Notes under the pieces: generated by a model | What the model was told of the DNA's origin: nothing | What the model saw: the letters and a program-made list of their open reading frames with translations, nothing else | The model's database searches: none | Made by a program: the position numbers and the translations under genes | Shown here: in pieces, positions 1 to 10,143 of the stretch | Numbering within the stretch: position 1 is the first letter of the stretch | Layout: the number at the start of each line of letters is the position of its first letter | Assembly (NCBI GenBank): GCA_036365145.1 | Contig: JAEOAD010000030.1 | Location: forward strand, 9,944,001 to 10,008,000 | Reading direction: 5' to 3' | Length of the DNA: 64,000 nt | Source of the DNA: Orientallactaga sibirica | Taxonomy: Eukaryota > Chordata > Mammalia > Rodentia > Dipodidae

Positions 1-57
1 TGGTGCACCCATTCTGTCTGTCTGCCTGTCTTTCTCTCTCTCTCAAATAAATAATAT
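1..57 (+). repeat. 3' tail of a tRNA-derived (B2-superfamily, DIP-like) SINE
   Basis: The window opens inside the end of a SINE. A short piece of the body (gcacccattctgtctg) runs into a CT-rich stretch and an A-rich tail (aaataaataat). The same order ends the complete copy at 18574-18970. The 5' part lies outside the window. Confidence 0.7.
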
Positions 58-486
58 TAAAAAGAGAAAAAATTTCCTCAGTTTGAACTTAAGCCATTTT
101 TTCTGTTTCAGGAGCCTATTGAGATAATATATAGTTGCTATGTGTCTGTGGTCTAAAGTAGTTATCAATACCCCCACATATCTGGAATATGTACATACAC
201 AATTATATACATATAAATTAATATACAGCAAAAATATAAAAAATCATACATATTGATGACACAATTATATACATATGCTAGTAGGCCTCTATCTCTTCTA
301 GGCTTACAATCTCTGCATATCTAAATTTCTATCTTATTTTAAGGTTAAGATCAAATGCCATGTCTTTCACAAGGGCTTCTCCAAACGTTCATCTCCTCCT
401 TCATGCCCTGATTGAAGTATATTCTCATTTCCCTTATTCAAACATTTATCATTTCCACTCCTGTAGTTTTTTTTGTTTGTTTGTTT

Positions 487-520
<34 letters not shown>

Positions 521-1016
521 GATCTTGGAGATAGATGCCTGCCTAGCCTGGATGCCATACCCTGAAAACAGCAATCCTTATGACTTTTGTATAATTTACA
601 AGATTTCCCAGGGGGCCTTCCTCTTGGGCTTGTTTCTCAGCGATGCTTATGAACATGACATCTTCAGACTTGATTGTGCAAGAAGTAGGCTCAGTGTGCT
701 GGTTGTAAATGGAACTCCAAAAACAATGGATTGTATTTAAGGTTGCCTTAACTTAAGCAGCCTTCTAGAAATGACTCCAGTGGTCTTGACTTCCCTTTAG
801 ATTCATGTATCTTTATTGCCACCCAAGAAAAACAAGGGGAAAAGGCTTTTAAAATGTCAAAAAGTTGTGAAAAGATTAGAAGACAAAGGAGAAACTTTCA
901 GTCCTTCACAGAACCTGCTCCCTTTGCTCCAGACTCTGTGGGACTGTGGTGATTTTACCTGCACTCTTCAGCATTCGCACAGCTCAGGTAGGAGGAACTT
1001 AAAAGAGGTGGGGAAT
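58..1016. other. Unassigned sequence with a 32 bp T-run
   Basis: This stretch is AT-rich up to about 480, then has an uninterrupted T-run at 488-519, then mixed-composition sequence. Short open frames occur at 360-740 and 816-1046, but I recognise neither and neither has supporting gene structure. The T-run could be the tail of an old minus-strand retrocopy starting near 520, but I see no duplication to support that. Confidence 0.4.
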
Positions 1017-1017
1017 G

Positions 1018-1220
1018 ACTGGGGATGTAGCTCTTTGCTTGCATAACATGGACAAAGTTCTGGGTTTGATCCACAATAACATATAAGATACTGGGACAGT
1101 CCTATGAGGTGGTAGCAGGAAGGTCAGAAATTTAATCCTAACCTACATAGCAAGCTTGAAGCTAGCTTATACTCCATGAGACCCTGTCTCCAAACAAAAT
1201 TAAAATTCAATAAAAAGAGA
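1018..1220 (+). repeat. Old B4-like SINE (ID head plus B1-like tail)
   Basis: The head (ggggatgtagctc, then a run ending in tttgatccacaa) matches the ID/tRNA-Ala-derived head. It is followed by a decayed B1-like half (aatcctaacctacatagc ... gagaccctgtctc) and an A-rich end. That order is typical of the composite B4 family. The copy is strongly diverged and its edges are approximate. Confidence 0.55.
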
Positions 1221-2130
1221 TGCAGAAAGACACCACACTAGCTGATCTTAAGGTGCTGCAGGCATGTGGAGGGGATAATCTTTGCTCGGCTGGAGGTACA
1301 GACTACTTGTGAGGGAAATCCAAGGCTGTGGGCACTACAAACCACAGGGACGGTCCTTTCTAAAGTGGCTGGAGTATTTATGACCATGGTCACAATATGT
1401 TTCCTTTTAACCATATCTTCAATCTAAAGACAGCTGACTGTTGTTTATACAAACTTTCCACACAACTATAACAAAAAACTCTCTCTTGATTAACCCCCTC
1501 CCCCATCTTAGCCACATGTTTTTCTTTCTGTTTCTTGTCATTTCTTCCCTTGGCCTCAGAGTTCTTTCTCTTTATGCATTTGTGAGACTTTGACCTCCAG
1601 CTAATTTCTCACCTTAATGTTTTCACTTCTCCCTCTCCATCGCACACTTTTCAGACAAGACCTTGGGAATGATTTCTTGATAATGCTTTTTTATATCTTC
1701 CTACAATAGTATCCCCAACTGTTATATCACTAGCTGGGTTTGTAGCCACAATGTTGCTATTTTTAGTTTAGTCAGGAAGTTCAATCACTATAAAATATGT
1801 GCTATTACTTCCACATGCTCAAGATAGCTAATATGCTAATGAAATTTATTAATGTATTAATGTAAAAACCACTATCTCTGCTTGAGGCTTGCTCTGGCTG
1901 ACATAATACCAGAACACTCTCAAAGTTCCAATTTAACTGAGATACTGGGATTGGAGTATTTGGAGAGATACAAGTTGAAGTTACTCTCTGTGGCCTCCAA
2001 ATTTTCTGAATATGAGTTAGAAAGGGAAAAGGCATGCCTGAAAAGTGTCATTCCTTTAGGCAGAGAGGAAAATCAAGCTATCATGCAAGGGAGATACTCC
2101 ATGGCTTCAGCTAGTGCCCTACTAAGGTGC
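1221..2130. other. Unassigned sequence
   Basis: I see no recognisable gene or repeat here. An open frame from 1882 runs on to 2331, but its second half is reverse-strand L1 3'UTR, so it is not a coherent coding unit. The stretch 1500-1700 is pyrimidine-rich. Confidence 0.3.
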
Positions 2131-3663
2131 GATGGGCTGATTTTCTCCTCAGGTTCTGTGTCCATCTGCAAAAGAGAAGCAAATTCTACAATGGAGAGTG
2201 AGGTCAGTGCAAGGTATATGGATATCCATTATTATTTTAGAGAGAATTTAATAGGTGTAGGCCCTCTTCTATCCCACTATTGGTGGGTGCTTGATATTGG
2301 AGAGCAGGCTCGTTTTTGGATATGGTTCTGACTTGTTTCCCCATTCCAGGTGTGGGTTCCATTCCACTGAGCAGATCCATTAGCCAAATCAAGAACAGTT
2401 GGTAACCCACCATGGCTGTGTGCCACTATTGCACTTGTGTAAGCATCACATCAGGTTGATTGCTGCTGAGTAGCTTAGACCACAAGTTGCTTAGACAGAT
2501 GTTGGTCATTCTCCCCCAGTCACTCATTTAGCACCTTCTGGCACTAGAAAAGATAATTGGGGACTGACTCTCTTCCAGATTCTAGCCAGGTCTCTCCATG
2601 TTCTGTCACAACAGCATATGGTGTCTTCGGCAGTAGGGTCTTACTATTAACCTTTAGTGGGTCATCAAGTACTCTGATAGAAATCTGTCTTCTTATGGGA
2701 AACCTTGCAGGTCTCACTGATCAACAGCTCATTGTGGATGTTAACCACATGCTGGTAATGGGCGTTACAGGTCAGTGTCATGGGAAAAGAAGGAAAAAAA
2801 AGTAGAGGTAATATGAAAGAGAAAGAGAAAGAAAGAAGAGAGAGTGAGAGAAACAGGAAAAGATTGAGGTTAGTCTTCGTCATTCCCTTTCCAGGCCCCT
2901 GTGATTGAGGTGTTCTCTCTAAGCACCTGATGCAGGTTCAACCTTTTAGGATGTCTTTCAGGATATAGGATTGTATGGTACCATTTTTTCCTTTTGTGTC
3001 CAGTTTTTTGTCCCCTCCCCCAGCCTTTTCCTGCCCTCCTACCCCACCATCCCTATTGTCCACTCCTTGAGATGTTTATTAGGTGTGTGAGAATCTCAGG
3101 CAAATTCAGGTTAGGAGACACAGATGAGTGAAACCATGTGATGCTTATCTTTCTGTGATTGGGTGAGTTCACTGACAATGACCTGATCCAAGTTTGACCA
3201 TTTTTCTTCAAATTGCATTGTGTCATTTTTCCTTAATGCTGTGTAGAATTCCATCATGTAGATATACCACATCTTAATTATCCATTCATCTAATGATGGA
3301 CATCTGGGGTGATTCCAGCTCTTACCTGTTATGAATTAAGCAGCTATAAATATGGTTGAGCAAATATCTCTGAATGGAGGCTTGGAGCCTTTAGGGTAAA
3401 TGCCCAGTAAGAGGACAACTGGGTCTGTTGGTAACTCTATAGTCATCCTTTTGAGGAGTCTTCATATTGCTTTCCATAGTGGTTGTACCAGCTTACATTC
3501 CCACCAACAGTGAATGAGGGTTCCTATTTCTCTACAACCTCTCCAACATTTGTTTTCATTGGATTTTTAAAGTTTGCTATCCTTATTAGGGTAAGGTGGA
3601 ATCCCATAGATGTTTTAATCTGCATTTCCCTGATGATTAGGGATGTTGAATATTTTCTTTTGT
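2131..3663 (-). mobile_element. L1 retrotransposon fragment: 3'UTR and end of ORF2
   Basis: On the minus strand this holds the C-terminal end of ORF2 (about 3186-3660) followed by the 3'UTR (about 2131-3185). It aligns by eye, in reverse, with the 3' part of the full-length plus-strand L1 at 15000-16600. A shared landmark is the ORF2 end followed by a polypurine stretch at 2798-2862. Frameshifts break the ORF2 part. The upstream L1 parts are missing because a second L1 3' end abuts at about 3664. Confidence 0.85.
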
Positions 3664-4566
3664 TTTTAAATTTTTTTATTGACAACTTCTATACTTATAG
3701 ACAATAAACCATGATATTTCCTCCCCTCTGCCCATTCCCCTTCAAAACTCCATTCTCTGTCATATCCCCTCCCTCTCTCCATTAGTCTCTCTTTTAATTT
3801 GATGTCATCATCTTTTTCTCCTATTATGAGGTCTTGCGAAGGTATTGCTAGGCACTGCAAGGTCATGGATATTGAGGCCAATTTCTGTCTGGACAGTTGA
3901 ATTGTAAGGACTCGTACCCTTCCTTTGGCTCTTACATTCTTTCCACCCCCTCTTCCACAATGGACCCTGAGCCTTGGAGGGTGTGACAGATGTTTCAGGG
4001 CTGGGCACTCCTCCATCCCTTCTCCTCAGCACTGTGTTGCCTTTTGGGTCATCCCGGTGGTCATCGCCATCTGAAAAGAGAAGCTTTTCTAACCAGAAGT
4101 GAGAGTAGCATTAATATGTGAATATGAACATTAAGTGTAGTGCTTTTAGGACAGTTTGGTGGGAATAATATATACATTTAGCCAGACAAGAACAGGCTTT
4201 ATACCCCTAAGGCTCATGACCTCCCCTGCCATAGACTTTTGCTTAGTTTTTTCAGTACCAGGCATGTATTCCCTCCCATAGAGAGGGCCTTCAGTCCAAT
4301 TAGGGAGCAGTTGGTTTCCCCAAGAGCAGACATGCCACTATTGCACCCGTTCAGTCACTGGGCCTGTCTGGCCAAACTTGAGTTTTCCAGTGTCCACTGT
4401 TTACACTGCTGATAACTTCTGTCTCCCATATGGCAGCATGCACTGCAGCTTTTTCCAGCTTTTAGTTGGCTGGTCTACAGGGAGAAGGTTTTCTGCTCAG
4501 CACCAGCTTGCTTTCTCACTGACCTTGCCTCTCAGGCAAGAGATGTTTTCAGCAATAGGGTCTTAC
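3664..4566 (-). mobile_element. 5'-truncated L1 3'UTR, family with attgacaactt end
   Basis: On the minus strand this ends in aagttgtcaataaaaaaatt, the A-tail end of an L1 family seen again at 26913, 35237 and 37356. Only 3'UTR is present. It abuts the retroviral LTR exactly at ...gggtcttac/tgttggag, at 4566/4567. It is inserted beside, or joined to, the ORF2 end of another L1. Confidence 0.8.
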
Positions 4567-5431
4567 TGTTGGAGTCCCTCCTAGGGCCATCCCAGGAGGG
4601 ACAGCAGGGTCTCTGCCAAGTAGGGGGTGAGAGGCACAGGCAGAGTCAGGACACAGACTCCAGGATTTGGGTGGAAGCAGGCAGAGGGCAAGCAGCTGCA
4701 AACTCATTTATTCAAGGAAGTATAGGGGGTTTAAAGGGTTTGGCTGGCCAATCATTGTATGGGGTGGTCCCATTCTTGTGACCAATGACAGCCTGTCTCC
4801 AGGCAGATCATGCTGCAGAAGGTTGCTCACGAGCATGGGACTGTAGCTATTGTCATGCCAGGCCTGTGCAGGATGCCACGTCCACAGAAGCCACTTCCTA
4901 GTTTCTTTTAGCATGTAGTCTGGCTAGGGCCTGACCTGCATTGTGCCGTACATATCCTCCTTTTTGTTTTTATTATTGGCGACCCTGGAAGGCATGATTC
5001 TATGCCAAGCCATTGTTGACCCCAAGCCCCAAGGGATAATCACATGTGATGTTACCTGTATTATGTTGCCCCATCTCATGGGGTCTTACCTGTCATTGAC
5101 TACCCGCCATCCTTGTGAGAAAACCCGAGGGGTGTGGCCTGGTTTCTATTAGCATGTGGTCTGGCTAGGGCCCAACGTGCATTGTGCCATACATATCCTT
5201 TTTGTTTTTATTATTGGCGACCCTAGGAGGCATGGTTCTTTTCCAAGCCATTGTTGACCCCAGGCCCCAAAGGATCATCACATACGATGTTGCCTGTCTT
5301 AGGTTGCCCCATCTCAACCGGTCTTACTCATCATTGACTACTCGCCATCCTGGTGAGAAAACCTGAGGGGTGTTGCCTGGTTTCTTTTAGCATGCTGTCT
5401 AGCTAGGGCCCAACCTGCATTGTGCCATACA
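4567..5431 (-). repeat. Endogenous retrovirus LTR region (minus strand)
   Basis: Read on the minus strand, the region begins tgtatggcac directly after a purine tract (A-rich, then ggagga). It has a possible TATA region near 4725-4740 and an AATAAA at 4712-4707, and it ends ctccaaca at 4567. Terminal TG...CA is canonical for an LTR. A single LTR copy would be 386 bp (4567-4952). Here the region is extended outward by tandem repetition of the U3/purine-tract junction, which recurs at 4952, 5193 and 5431. The retroviral class is not certain, and class I (gamma-like) is my guess from the U5 style. Confidence 0.75.
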
Positions 5432-5617
5432 TATCCTCCTTTTTGTTTTTATTATTGGTGACCCTGGGAGGCATGGTTCTTTGCCAAGCCATTGTTGAAC
5501 CCAGGCCCCAAGGGATCATCACATGCAATGGTGCCTGTGTTAGGTTGCCCCATCTCATGGGGTGTTACCCATCATTGACTACCCACCATCCTGGTGAGAA
5601 AACCTGAGGGGTGTGGC
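4898..5617 (-). repeat. Three tandem ~240 bp repeats spanning env-LTR junction
   Basis: The landmark tggctagggc or tagctagggc recurs at 4921, 5162 and 5400, giving units of 241 and 238 bp. Each unit contains the same purine tract followed by the presumed U3 start. Each also carries the block upstream of that tract, with landmarks gccaagccattgttga and gttgccccatctca. The units differ at scattered sites, so this is a real duplication rather than an exact assembly repeat. Confidence 0.9.
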
Positions 5618-5729
5618 TGTCACCTAGGAGGCATGAGAGGGCCAAGTGGTGGTGGCTCTGTGGTGTGCGAATGGTCCCAGCAAGTGAGAATCAACCATAG
5701 AACCTGAAAAAGACTGGGGTAGGACAGGT

Positions 5730-5960
5730 TTACAAATGAGAAATGGCGGATAAGATATCATATGGTGGTTCATGAGAGGTTGCCTCTTCCAATTGATAAA
5801 TGGCTCCCTGTAGTAGAACCTGGTCTGTTTGGATGGCGGAGATGCACTGAGCAAAAGTTCTGAGACATCTGAAAAGGATCAGCATGATGGCAAGAATAAC
5901 TAGGATTCCCGCCAGGATAAGAAGGGAGAAAGGGCTGAAGAAAAAAATGTAAAGTTATCA
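5730..5960 (-). pseudogene. Endogenous retroviral env remnant, C-terminal membrane end
   Basis: One minus-strand frame reads a hydrophobic stretch rich in I, L and A (about 20 residues) followed by a polar tail ending at a stop at 5732-5730. This is the usual layout of the end of a retroviral transmembrane envelope subunit. It lies directly upstream of the purine tract and LTR, where env belongs. I could not follow a continuous env frame upstream of about 5960, so this is a fragment of a dead provirus. The assignment rests on position and hydrophobicity, not on a family-specific motif. Confidence 0.55.
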
Positions 5961-6184
5961 TCAGGAGAAACAGTTGCAAAGCCAATTGGCACCTAACAAT
6001 AACATGGAGGTCAGCATGAATAGTCATGCAAGGGCTCATTCTACAACTAAAGAGGGAGTAGCTGAGAAGCCCCTGGAAAAGAATAAAAAGTTGGAGGCAT
6101 AGAGTGTTGGGACCAAGACAAAACAATAGGAGGGTTTAACATAAACAGGTTGTTGGGTGACTGTCATGAGCTCACCCTTAGCAC
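5961..6184 (-). mobile_element. Remaining provirus sequence, truncated 5' end
   Basis: This lies between the env remnant and L1 ORF1 sequence that resumes at about 6185. No clear reading frame is visible. The provirus has lost everything 5' of env (no gag or pol seen) and has no second LTR. It may have been deleted or recombined with the flanking L1. Confidence 0.5.
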
Positions 6185-7082
6185 TTTATATGTAATGTGT
6201 TGTTTTTCCCTGGCTGCTTTTAGGATTTTCTCTTTGTGCTTGATGTTTAGAGTCTTAAAGGTAATGTGTCTTGGAGAATTTCTCCTTTGGTCTAGTCTGT
6301 TTGGAGTTCTGCTAGCTTCTTGTAACTTGATGGGATTTTCTTTTGAGAGAGTGGGAAAGTTTTCTTCAATTATTTTGTTGAATAAGCTTTCCATTCCTTT
6401 GGTCTGTGTTTCTTCCCCCTCTGGTATACCCATGATCCTAATGTTTGGATGCTTAAGGTGTCCCACATTTCCCTCTGTTCTTTTCATTGAAACTTTTGAA
6501 CTTTTTGAAATTTTTGGACTCACAAACTGTTTCTTCTGTTTTGTCTTCCAGTTCTGAGTTTCTATCTTCCACTTGACTGACTCTGTTCTTTAGAGCTTCT
6601 ATAGAGTTTTGGGCTTGTTCAATTTGGTTCATATTCTCTACTGTTTTTTTATGTATACTTTCCATCCCTCTGTCTAGTTCCCTTTTTGTGTCATTTTCTT
6701 ACTTTCTTAATGCTTCTTGGAGTTCATCCTTGCATTTTTTTATGTCTTCATTGAACTTAGCCAGCTGGTTATTGAGGACCTCTTTTTTTTTACTCTCCTT
6801 CAGATAGTTTAACTGTCTTTGGAATCCTTCCTGGTTCTTTTCTCTTAGGTCTAATCTAGCAAGGATAACATTCATACAATTATTGGCTGTTTGTTGTGTT
6901 TCTGAGAGTTGTGCTATTTGCTTGGCCAGGGTTGCATAGCTTGTCTCTTCATTTTGTCATTCTGATTCTATTGTCTCTTCTATGATTTGATTCGAGACAT
7001 CCATTGTGGGACTGGATAATCTAGATGCATTTACTTGTATCTGGTTTTTCATGGTATTCCTTTTTTGCTGTGGTCTGCCCAT
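6185..7082 (-). pseudogene. L1 ORF1 (RNA-binding protein) pseudogene, 3' truncated
   Basis: The minus strand encodes an ORF1p-like protein starting at an ATG at 7082. It has a coiled-coil-like N-terminal half, then the region RIMGIPEGEE and the motif ASRTPNRLDQ found in L1 ORF1 RNA-binding domains. ORF1p normally packages L1 RNA as a trimer. The frame is broken by stops and frameshifts (around 6660 and 6700-6960). It is cut off in the C-terminal domain at about 6185, where retroviral sequence begins. The same region is present more completely at 10144-11608, which makes the family assignment firm. Confidence 0.85.
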
Positions 7083-8228
7083 CACAATGGTTCAGAAAGC
7101 CTAGGGTGTGAAATGATAGCCTGTTGCCCTAGGGTGGGGTGGGGCACAGTGGTGAGTGTCAGGGTGGTGGCCCCTGGAGTTCTGATAGGCTGGGGTGGGG
7201 GACACTGGCCTACTGGCCTGGTTTCCCTACGGAGGTGGGAGGGATTGGGGACCACAACCACCCTAGTTGGGCTCAGGCAGGGTAGGGAGGGAACACTGGC
7301 CTACTTCCCTGGATCCCTGGTCAGCCATGGAGGGGAGGGGTGGTGGCACCTGACTGGTGATGGGGCTCAGGAAGCCTGGGGAGGCACCTGACCAATGTTG
7401 GGGCTCTGGAGAGTGACAGAGGGACCAGACTGGTGATGGGGCTCAGGCAGGTACTGTGGGACCTGACCAGTACTGGCACATGGGGCTCTGGCCAGTGAGG
7501 GAGTGACCTGTCCGGTGTTGAGGTTCAGGAAGGCCCAGCGGAACCTGATGCTATTCAGGCAGGCCCAGTGAGACCTGGCCTAGGATGGCACTCGGGGCTC
7601 TGGCCAGTGAGGGACGGATCAGAGCAGTGATGCGGCTCACACAGGCTCAGCAGGATCTCTCTTGTGATGGCACGTAGGATGGGTGGGATCTGACCCATAG
7701 TGTAGCTCCACAGACCCAGGGCACCTGGCTGTGATGGCACGTGGGGGCTCTGGCCAGGGAGGGAGGGGTGGGAGTGATCTGACCCATGGTTTGGCTCCAC
7801 AGACCTGGGTCACCTGGCTGCAATGGTGCATGGGGGCTCTGGCTAGGGAGGGAGGGACGGGAGGGATCTGATCTGCGGCGCACTTCCACAGACCCAGGGC
7901 AACTAGATGTGATGGTGCACAGGGGCTCTGGCAGGGGAAGGAGGGATGGGAGGGATCTGATTCACAGTGTGGCTCCATAGACCCAGGGCATGTGCAGGAG
8001 CTCTGGCTGGTGAGGGGGCTCAGGCAGGCCCGGCAGTAGCTGTCAGGTGCTGGTGCCTGCCTGAGAGCATGGGAATCAGTGGATTCCCTATTTTGCACAT
8101 CCACCCCCTCCCTCTGAAAGTATGCAGGAGACAGCAAACCCTTTTAAAAAGTCCCTTAAACCTTAAGGTTCTTTTACTTCCCTGTGAGGTGAGGCAAGGT
8201 TAGGCGGATGCCACCTTGACCAGAACCC
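7083..8228 (-). mobile_element. L1 5'UTR (minus strand)
   Basis: This GC-rich leader of the preceding ORF1 reads, at its outer end, ttctggtcaaggtggcatcc. That is homologous to the start of the full-length L1 at 9336 (ttccggtcaagatggcatca). It therefore reaches the true 5' end of the element. It holds an 89 bp tandem array, listed separately. The L1 internal promoter would lie here. Confidence 0.8.
7687..8042 (-). repeat. 89 bp tandem array in L1 5'UTR (4 units)
   Basis: The landmark gatctga recurs at 7687, 7776, 7865 and 7954, exactly 89 bp apart. Each unit carries ccacagaccc...cctgg and gggggctctgg blocks. The arrangement resembles the monomer promoters of rodent L1s, which in mouse are longer (about 200 bp). 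Confidence 0.85.
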
Positions 8229-8333
8229 ATATGAATTTTGAGATCATTTTTTTCTATCTCTGTGAAGAAAGATGTTGGGATTTGTATTGGTATTGCATTA
8301 AATCTGTATATTGCTTTTGGTAAGATTACCATT
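8229..8333 (-). mobile_element. Short L1 ORF2 fragment
   Basis: This is about 105 bp matching, on the minus strand, the ORF2 stretch also seen at 33976-34080 (tctctgtgaaga ... aatctgtatattgcttttgg). It is the target into which the LTR element at 8334 inserted, and it abuts the L1 5' end at 8228. Confidence 0.75.
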
Positions 8334-8692
8334 TGTGGTAGTTTTAATAGATGGCCCCCAATATATTCAGTGTTTTATTAGTTTTTGGTTTGCATCTTCA
8401 GCCACCTTGCTGGAGGCAGTGTCTCTGGTTGGATCTTAAGGTATGGTGGAAGGTTTAGGATTTCAATCTAAAGGTATGCAAAGTGTGCCTAGTTGGAGTT
8501 CCTGAAGTGTGCTGTGCTGTGTGGCTTTTGGCTTGTGGCTTCTCTTTTGTGTTTGCTTCTGTGAAGGCAGGCCAGCTTCTTCTGCCATTATGGAACTTCC
8601 CCTGGATCTATAATCTTCAATAAATATCCCTTCCTACATAACTTTTCCTGGTCTGGAAGTTCATCTCAGCGAACCTGAAGCTGTCTGCTACA
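8334..8692 (+). repeat. MaLR-like LTR (5' LTR of split element)
   Basis: It begins tgtggtagtttt and ends ctgctaca, followed by ttggtaccaaaatgtggggt. That junction parallels the complete element at 47847 (gcaaca, then ttggtaccaagaagtggg). An aataaa at about 8620 lies near the 3' end. The features fit a non-autonomous ERVL-MaLR LTR. The 3' partner LTR is not seen. Confidence 0.75.
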
Positions 8693-9335
8693 GAAGTTGG
8701 TACCAAAATGTGGGGTGAGATGAACCTAACTATGTGGATTTTTGTCTTTTGGAACCTTCATTTTGGAGGAACTGGCACGGACTTGATGCTTGCAGTGAAG
8801 ACACCTTCTGTAGTGGTAAGCCAAGTTTTATGTTTTATGGATTATTCTGATGAGAATTTGAAAATTCTAAGTACAGACAGTATTGAACTTCAAGGCTTAT
8901 GAGCTTTCTAAGGGGAAGGAAAGACTACAGAGGACTTTGTTGGAACTGGGCTACTGGCATAATGGATGGCTGTGTTCTTCTGCCCAGGCCCAGAGGGTTT
9001 GATCACAGTTGAATTTGTAATGGACTGATGGGCTTGGCTAAAGATATTGGACTGAGAGATTTAAGATTTTAAGTTGGAAAACCTCAAGCAAGTTAAAATT
9101 AGAGGCACTGAAACTGGTTTTAGGTTGCTGAAGCTTCTATTGTGAAATACAATAGCAATCGTAAGGAGAGTATGCCTGAGGAAAGACTATGATAGAAATG
9201 CAAACTCTTTTGAAAAGAGTTGACTGGAGAAGGAACCTGCTTTTCAAGGTTATGACTTATTTTGTCCCTGAATTAAGAATATGGCCACGTCCTGCACACA
9301 TGGTATTAGTTTTGGAAGAATGAAAAATGCATGGA
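8693..9335 (+). mobile_element. MaLR-like internal region, first half
   Basis: This is sequence homologous to the internal part of the element at 48189-49373, for example the tttggaacct segment after the primer-binding region. It is interrupted at 9335 by the full-length L1 and resumes at 17046. No gag or pol frame is present, as usual for MaLR elements. Confidence 0.75.
9322..9335. repeat. Target-site duplication (left) of full-length L1
   Basis: gaaaaatgcatgga here is repeated exactly at 17032-17045, on the other side of the L1. A 14 bp direct repeat is the expected mark of target-primed reverse transcription. Confidence 0.9.
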
Positions 9336-10143
9336 AGACTTCCGGTCAAGATGGCATCAGCCTAACCTCGCCTCACCTTACAGGGAAGTAAAAGCAAGAT
9401 ATTTAAACTTTTAAAAGATTTCTTAAAGGGTTTGCTGGCCCCTGCATCCAGCTAGAGGGAGGGGGTGGATGAAAAAATAGGGAATCCACTGATTCCCATG
9501 CTCTAAGATAGGGCCACCGCAGGTTAGGTCCTTGGTGCTGGGGTGACCCAAATTGGTGGCCAGATGCCCGCCATTAACAACCAGAGTCCGGCAGACCCTG
9601 CCGATCCAAGTGACCGGCAGAAGCCCGCCATTAGCCGCTAGCTCCTGGCGCAACCTGACATGGGACCGCCGTGGACCTTGCCGGTCCGATTGACCGGCAG
9701 AAGTCCACCATTAGCTGCTAGCACCAGGCGCAGCCCAACGGGACTGCGGGGGACCCTGCCGGTCCCATTGACCAGCGTAAGCCTGCCATTAGCTGCTCAG
9801 ACCCCTCCCTCACTGGCCACATCCCCATCACTGGCCAGGTGCCCCCCTAGCCTTCCTGAGCCCTATCAGCAGTCATGTACCATCAATTACCCCTCCCAGG
9901 GCAGATCAGGGATCCAGGGAGGTAGGCCAGTGCTCCTGCCCTACCCTGCCTCAGCCCAACTAGGATGATTGTGGTCCCCCCATCCCTCCCACCTACCTAA
10001 AGAACACAGGCCACTAGGCCAGTATCCCACACCCCAGCCTACCAGAACTCCAGGGACCACTGCCCTGACAATCACCACTGCACCCCACCCCACCCCAGGA
10101 CAGCAGGCTAACATTCCATACACAAGGTACCCGAATCATTGCG
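9336..10143 (+). promoter_or_regulatory. L1 5'UTR with internal promoter region
   Basis: This is an 808 bp GC- and CpG-rich leader between the L1 5' end and the ORF1 start. By family knowledge it would hold the internal RNA polymerase II promoter. It contains a short tandem array at about 9570-9800 (listed separately), whose sequence differs from the arrays of the other two L1 leaders nearby. I cannot identify individual factor sites. Confidence 0.7.
9570..9800 (+). repeat. ~79 bp tandem units in L1 5'UTR
   Basis: The landmark (g/a)ccattagcygct recurs at 9627, 9707 and 9785, spaced 80 and 78 bp. A weaker copy lies at 9570. Units share ccggtcc...ttgaccggcagaag blocks and are CpG-rich. Confidence 0.75.

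Noticed and set aside
1882..2331. 149-codon open frame as a possible gene
   Set aside because: From about 2131 the sequence is antisense L1 3'UTR, shared with 16300-16600, so the frame crosses a repeat boundary. The part before that has no known motif.
4943..5607. Three similar small proteins (MPYISSFLFLLL... type) as a repeated peptide gene family
   Set aside because: They are plus-strand readings of the three tandem ~240 bp units of a minus-strand LTR region. Their hydrophobic start is just the complement of the purine tract.
7687..8042. 89 bp repeats as a CRISPR array or satellite
   Set aside because: There are no unique spacers between conserved repeats; whole units are similar. The position directly inside an L1 5'UTR and the eukaryotic context explain them as promoter monomers.
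9942..10123. GC-rich CpG-containing region near 9500-10100 as a CpG-island promoter of a host gene
   Set aside because: It is the 5'UTR of the full-length L1, bounded by the L1 start and ORF1; no host exon follows.
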